Part shown: positions 60,331-64,000 of the stretch, one piece after another | Position numbering within the stretch: the stretch's first letter is position 1 | Layout: each line of letters begins with the position of its first letter | NCBI RefSeq assembly: GCF_022605725.1 | Contig: NC_065557.1 | Coordinates: forward strand, 24,617,256 to 24,681,255 | Direction: 5' to 3' | DNA: 64,000 bases | From: Anthonomus grandis grandis | Taxonomy: Eukaryota > Arthropoda > Insecta > Coleoptera > Curculionidae | Translations under genes and position numbers: made by a program | Notes under the pieces: model-generated | What the model saw: the letters and a program-made list of their open reading frames with translations, nothing else | What the model was told of the DNA's origin: nothing | Databases searched by the model: none

Positions 60331-61850
60331 AAAATTATTGTTAAACTAAATACCTCACGCTTTCTTTCAAAATCAATTGTCACATTCAGTCTCGTCAAGA
60401 AAATGATTTTCTTCATCCTCATAAACTGTCTTGCTTGTTGGAGGTTTATTGACACACAGATTATAATCTTCTTGCATTGCATCCATGAAACCTGAAACAT
60501 ATTCGCTCCTCTGCTCAAATAAAGCTACAGCATGTATATGCTTACACATGGCATTCTTAACAGTATATTCTGGACAATCACAATTATATATATATGTTTA
60601 CATATTTTACACTTCTCACCATACATTGCCCTACAGTCCTCATCATAAACCTCATTATAATTTACACAATACAATTTATGATTATCGAAACGACCTTACC
60701 TTAAAATGTCCTAATTCAGAATATGATACATTACCGTTATTACCCACCATTTCTTCTGCTTTTTTTTATGTGCACTCTGACATATTTTGTGCTGATAATT
60801 ATTTGCATTTAGCCTTTCCATGTTTATATCCTTTTCCACATTCTTTCATCAATAAGTTCATCCAGTAAATCCAACAGTTTTTCAATCCTTTTACGAGAAA
60901 ATATATTTTCTACATATTTTTTTTGTAATGTGTTAAAATTTCCTTACATAATATTCTGCTTTCCATTCATTTTGTTGTACTTCAGAACTTTATTTAAGCT
61001 TTCAATTGCCATATTTGTATTAATTCCGGCACTGATTCTATAACAATGCGCTCACATCATTATTCTCTCTTGACTTTGGAAATAGTACCTAAAATATTAA
61101 AGAATTAATTACATTTGTTTTATATTTTTTTAGTGTTGACTTTTTAAGTGAAGTACTTTTTCAGGTAATTCTGAAAATTAGTTTCCTCCTCTTCTTCTAA
61201 TTGCCTAAAATAGTTCTCTTTCAGCTGTATAAATTTTTGTGGATCAGTCTCCTTTAAAATTTTCCTCATTTCATGTTTTATTATCTGTCTATTTTCCAAC
61301 TTCTTGATTTTAGACCTTCCTTGTATGTTCCAATTGTTCACTATATGCCAGGTACAAAGTAATCTTCTTGGCTTATGTTCTACAAATAAGTGAAAAAATA
61401 ACATAAAATAAAATGATCTGTGATACTCTTTGATTATACAGTATACACATACCTGCATCCATAGCCATTATCCATGCATTGTAATATTTTCGGATCGTCA
61501 TCACTCATTGTATATTCAGCTTGAAGTACTTCCCCTAGTCTAGTTTTAAGTGCCCTAAAAAAACCTCTCGAATTAATTGATCTAATCTGTTACTTAGTAA
61601 GAATGCCACTGGAAAACCCATATTTTGTTCATCTCTTATTAGCACAATTATCAAGTCCCAGTTTCTCCTATTTGTTCCATGAGTTCCATCTATACAGATT
61701 ATCTTCTGGGAAAATCTCTTAATTTTTTTCTATAATAGCATTCATATACCCAACTGCAAAATCATCTTCTTCTAATCCTGGATAAGTTTCTCCTAAAATT
61801 TATCCACAATTATCTTCTGTTCCGATTTTAATAGCCTTTTGCTTCTTAAT
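60331..61850 (-). pseudogene. Mutator-like (MULE) transposase with SWIM zinc finger
   Basis: Read right to left. KIICIDGTHGTNRRNW (about 61710) matches the first catalytic Asp motif of MULE transposases. GFPVAFLLSNR follows (about 61610). RLLCTWHIVNNW (61350 region) is the conserved C-x2-H block. WAYCYRI-type and NTNMAIESLNK-type blocks lie near 61060-60990. A SWIM finger, CDCPEYTVKNAMCKHIHAV (about 60580-60515), is typical of MULE/FAR1-like proteins. The frames are broken by stops and the 5' end is lost. Confidence 0.75.
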
Positions 61851-62454
61851 TCATCAGGGTGTCCTACGTGGGTTTAAAAAAATCTTACTCTAATCACTCC
61901 TGAAAAAATGTTATATAAATGAATAAATCTTTTATTTTAATAATTGTTAACAAAATAAATACCTACCATCTACTAGAATTTTAACTATTCTTCTTTATGG
62001 ACAAATTCCTTGAATACGAATGCTTCCTTTAGACTTTAAATTCCGTTGCAAACATGTACTGACATATCCTAAAACATGATTAATTATTAAAAAATTACCG
62101 ACTTAAATAATTATAAAACTAACTAGGTACCTTTTGAATCACTTTTATTACAATTATAGTAAATAAATTCTTCTCCATTAACACATTACTTTTTTCGATG
62201 AATAAAACATTCAAGCAATAAAAGAGCTTTTAAATAAAAGTTGTTTTAAGAAAATCGGTGCTGCCAAAGCCTACTTCTTACCATTTTTCTCATTTAAGAT
62301 AGAAACTCTCCCCATCACTTTATTTGACATTTAACAGAAATGGTTGTCTAAACATTTTTGTCAGGAATACTTTGTAGATTATTTCGATAATATTTTGGGA
62401 TGCAAGTTATTAAAGGTTTTTTGGAAAAAATAAACTTTAAAGTTAAGTAGCTAG
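61851..62454. other. Unassigned AT-rich DNA
   Basis: Possibly the 5' region of the MULE; nothing specific. Confidence 0.4.
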
Positions 62455-62610
62455 AACGTCCTCTAGCGGTTGACCAATGAACTTCAAAATATTTTCCAGC
62501 TATTTGCTTTGGGCCAATTTTATACTAATTTTTTTTTCAACGCTCTACGATTATTGGCGCCTGAGATACAGCCGAGGAACATTCTTAATGGGACACCCTG
62601 TATTGATGTC
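62455..62610 (+). repeat. Mariner-type terminal segment, copy C
   Basis: CGTCCTCTAGCGGTTG, 'cctgagatacagccg', then GGGACACCCTGTA at the end, a typical mariner/Tc1 inverted-repeat terminus. No transposase inside. Confidence 0.55.
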
Positions 62611-62819
62611 ATATTGATCATATGACAAGCTATTTTGTTTCAATTTTTAATCTAGATAGTTTAGCATTGATGATAATATTGATAATATGATGATATTATC
62701 ATTTAGATATTATTTTTTGAGTAGCTTATTTCTGATCTAATTTGATTCACAGCATATACTGCGAATTTATTTGGATCCTAAAGAAAGTTCTTATTTTACT
62801 CATTTATTTGATAACCTCC
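62611..62819. other. Spacer
   Basis: TGATAT-type microrepeats at 62610-62710. No gene. Confidence 0.4.
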
Positions 62820-63230
62820 ATTTATTGTGAATATGTTTTAACTAGGCACGTTAATCAAGATATCGTAGAGAATTTATTTTCTGTAATACGAAATAGCTAT
62901 ACATACAAAGTCAAGTGTTCAGTAGTTTCAAATTGCTTTGTAATGTTACATTAATATATTTGATTTAAAAATCATTGGGCGGTGGAATTTGTGAAGGAGA
63001 TGTCCAAAATTTTGTACAATTGGATGAAAGACCAGTGAAATTTTTACTTTAGTTATTAAGCCCAGTAAAAATGTAACTAATTCTTATTCAGAAATTGCAT
63101 CTATAAGCAATACAAGTAGGTCAACTTCCTCCAATCTAAAAATATCGAATAATTTAAATAAAAGTTTAGACACGTGTTCTAATGTAATGTTTCTGGATAT
63201 TTCGCAAAAATCCTAATAGAGAAAATAGGT
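62820..63230 (+). pseudogene. P-element-like transposase C-terminal fragment
   Basis: YVLTRHVNQDIVENLFSVIR (about 62827-62890) matches the 'LT-R-NQDALENLFS-IR' motif of P/THAP9 transposases. Two Ala-type positions are changed. The later reading is Ser/Asn-rich with stops. It may belong to the same lost element as the THAP exon that follows, although that exon lies 3' of it. Confidence 0.5.
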
Positions 63231-63604
63231 GTGAAAACAATTGTGAATATTTTTTGTAAAAGGCTAAATCAGAAATAAGCGATAAAAAAGAAATATTTTA
63301 AATTAATAAAAATTACTAAATTAAATAATGTACTTTCTCTAATAAAGCCAACAGACAAATTTTTAAATTTATGTATAAAACAATAAAGTCATTTAATACA
63401 TTTTATCATGCTCTAAAAGTACCTATTAATTTACGCAAGTCAATATATAAGATGATATTAGATAAAATAAAAAGAAATTTACTAAATCTATATTTACGGC
63501 AGATTATAAAATTACATACAGATCGTGTTTTCGTTCGTTACTTATAGGAAACCGCATATAGGCGAAATTTTGCAACGTCGCGCGTGTACGAGTGTCTGCG
63601 ACCC

Positions 63605-64000
63605 ATGATACTAATACTCGAGAAGATAAACCCACGCGCATGAGATGAGCCTATCTCTCTCGCACGCCTGACGTCAGTCGATGACAAATTTCCCCAGGAA
63701 CAGTTTTTAATACATGAACAGAGTTTTTATACATTTTAATATGACGTTTCGTTTTTGCTTTAGATGTTCGATGGATTTAGGGTTAGGGCATGGTTTATTT
63801 GTTTTGTGTGTATTTTGTGTTTGTTTTTAGTGACAAATGTGGCAGAGTTTATCAAATTATAATAATTAAACATTTTTTTATCATGGTGTACTATGTGAGT
63901 GGTGGGTTGTTCAAGCAACAACAACAAAAAAAGTAAGGTAGTTTCGGATTGCCGATTCTTTAGATTTCCAAAGGACAAACAAGTTTGCCGACAATGGATT
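63605..64000 (+). repeat. THAP-domain first-exon repeat, copy 2 (runs off window)
   Basis: Matches 16771-17146 in the same orientation. The ATG region is kept at about 63883, but an indel after the fourth codon throws the THAP reading out of frame, so this copy is dead. It contains 25-30 extra bases near 63640-63675 that are absent in copy 1. Confidence 0.65.

Overview
The window is AT-rich, repeat-dense nuclear DNA from an animal, most likely an insect. The repeat families point that way: BEL/Pao and gypsy LTR elements, Penelope-like elements, mariner-type transposases with an insect DUF4817-like N-terminus, a DUF4780-type protein, P-element/THAP sequences, Mutator-like elements and Helitrons. 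A beetle is possible but is not proved by the sequence. I see no rRNA, tRNA, CRISPR array or bacterial operon. Almost every protein-coding signal belongs to a mobile element, and nearly all of them are broken.

Layout. 1-2600: a frameshifted DUF4780-type protein (minus), a BEL/Pao LTR relic with a tRNA-Tyr-type primer site, and a decayed Penelope-like element (family PLE1). 4683-10895: a cluster of a second Penelope-like family (PLE2). One nearly full copy and one partial copy lie head to tail on the minus strand, followed by a TA-rich centre and an inverted plus-strand copy, so the right half is a palindrome with arms of about 1.4 kb. 11191-11640: a 3' fragment of PLE1 with a hammerhead-like fold. 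13020-15475: a decayed minus-strand BEL/Pao element interrupted by a mariner-type fragment. 16771-17153: a THAP exon repeat that reappears at 63605-64000. 20092-22432: a DNA transposon with inverted repeats of more than 400 bp and a DDE transposase with unusually wide D-to-E spacing.

23356-32389 (minus) is the one gene that looks intact. Four exons, all joined in phase 1, give a THAP zinc-finger plus coiled-coil protein of about 280 residues. Its second intron carries a 6.56-kb BEL/Pao element (24233-30791) with 286-bp LTRs and a 5-bp target duplication. A second THAP gene related to P-element/THAP9 transposases starts about 670 bp away in the opposite direction (33059-37274, plus). It has a nonsense codon in the THAP domain, lacks the middle of the transposase and carries 3' frameshifts.

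37513-52690: a palindromic MITE-like repeat, a LINE 3' end, a mariner-type copy, a palindromic element whose arms each carry a hammerhead-like motif (43263-43606), two Helitrons abutting head to tail (43893-44925), a Mutator-like fragment, a gypsy pol relic and a DD41D-type mariner relic. 53130-59100: a minus-strand gypsy element with its 5' LTR, a plus-strand gypsy element with a probable LTR, and a BEL pol fragment. 60331-61850: a Mutator-like transposase with a SWIM zinc finger (minus). 62820-64000: P-transposase debris and the second THAP exon repeat.

The most unusual points are the THAP gene with a BEL element in its intron and its head-to-head P-like neighbour, the palindromic Penelope cluster, and a hammerhead-like fold that recurs in three different repeat families with the same one-nucleotide departure from the canonical core.
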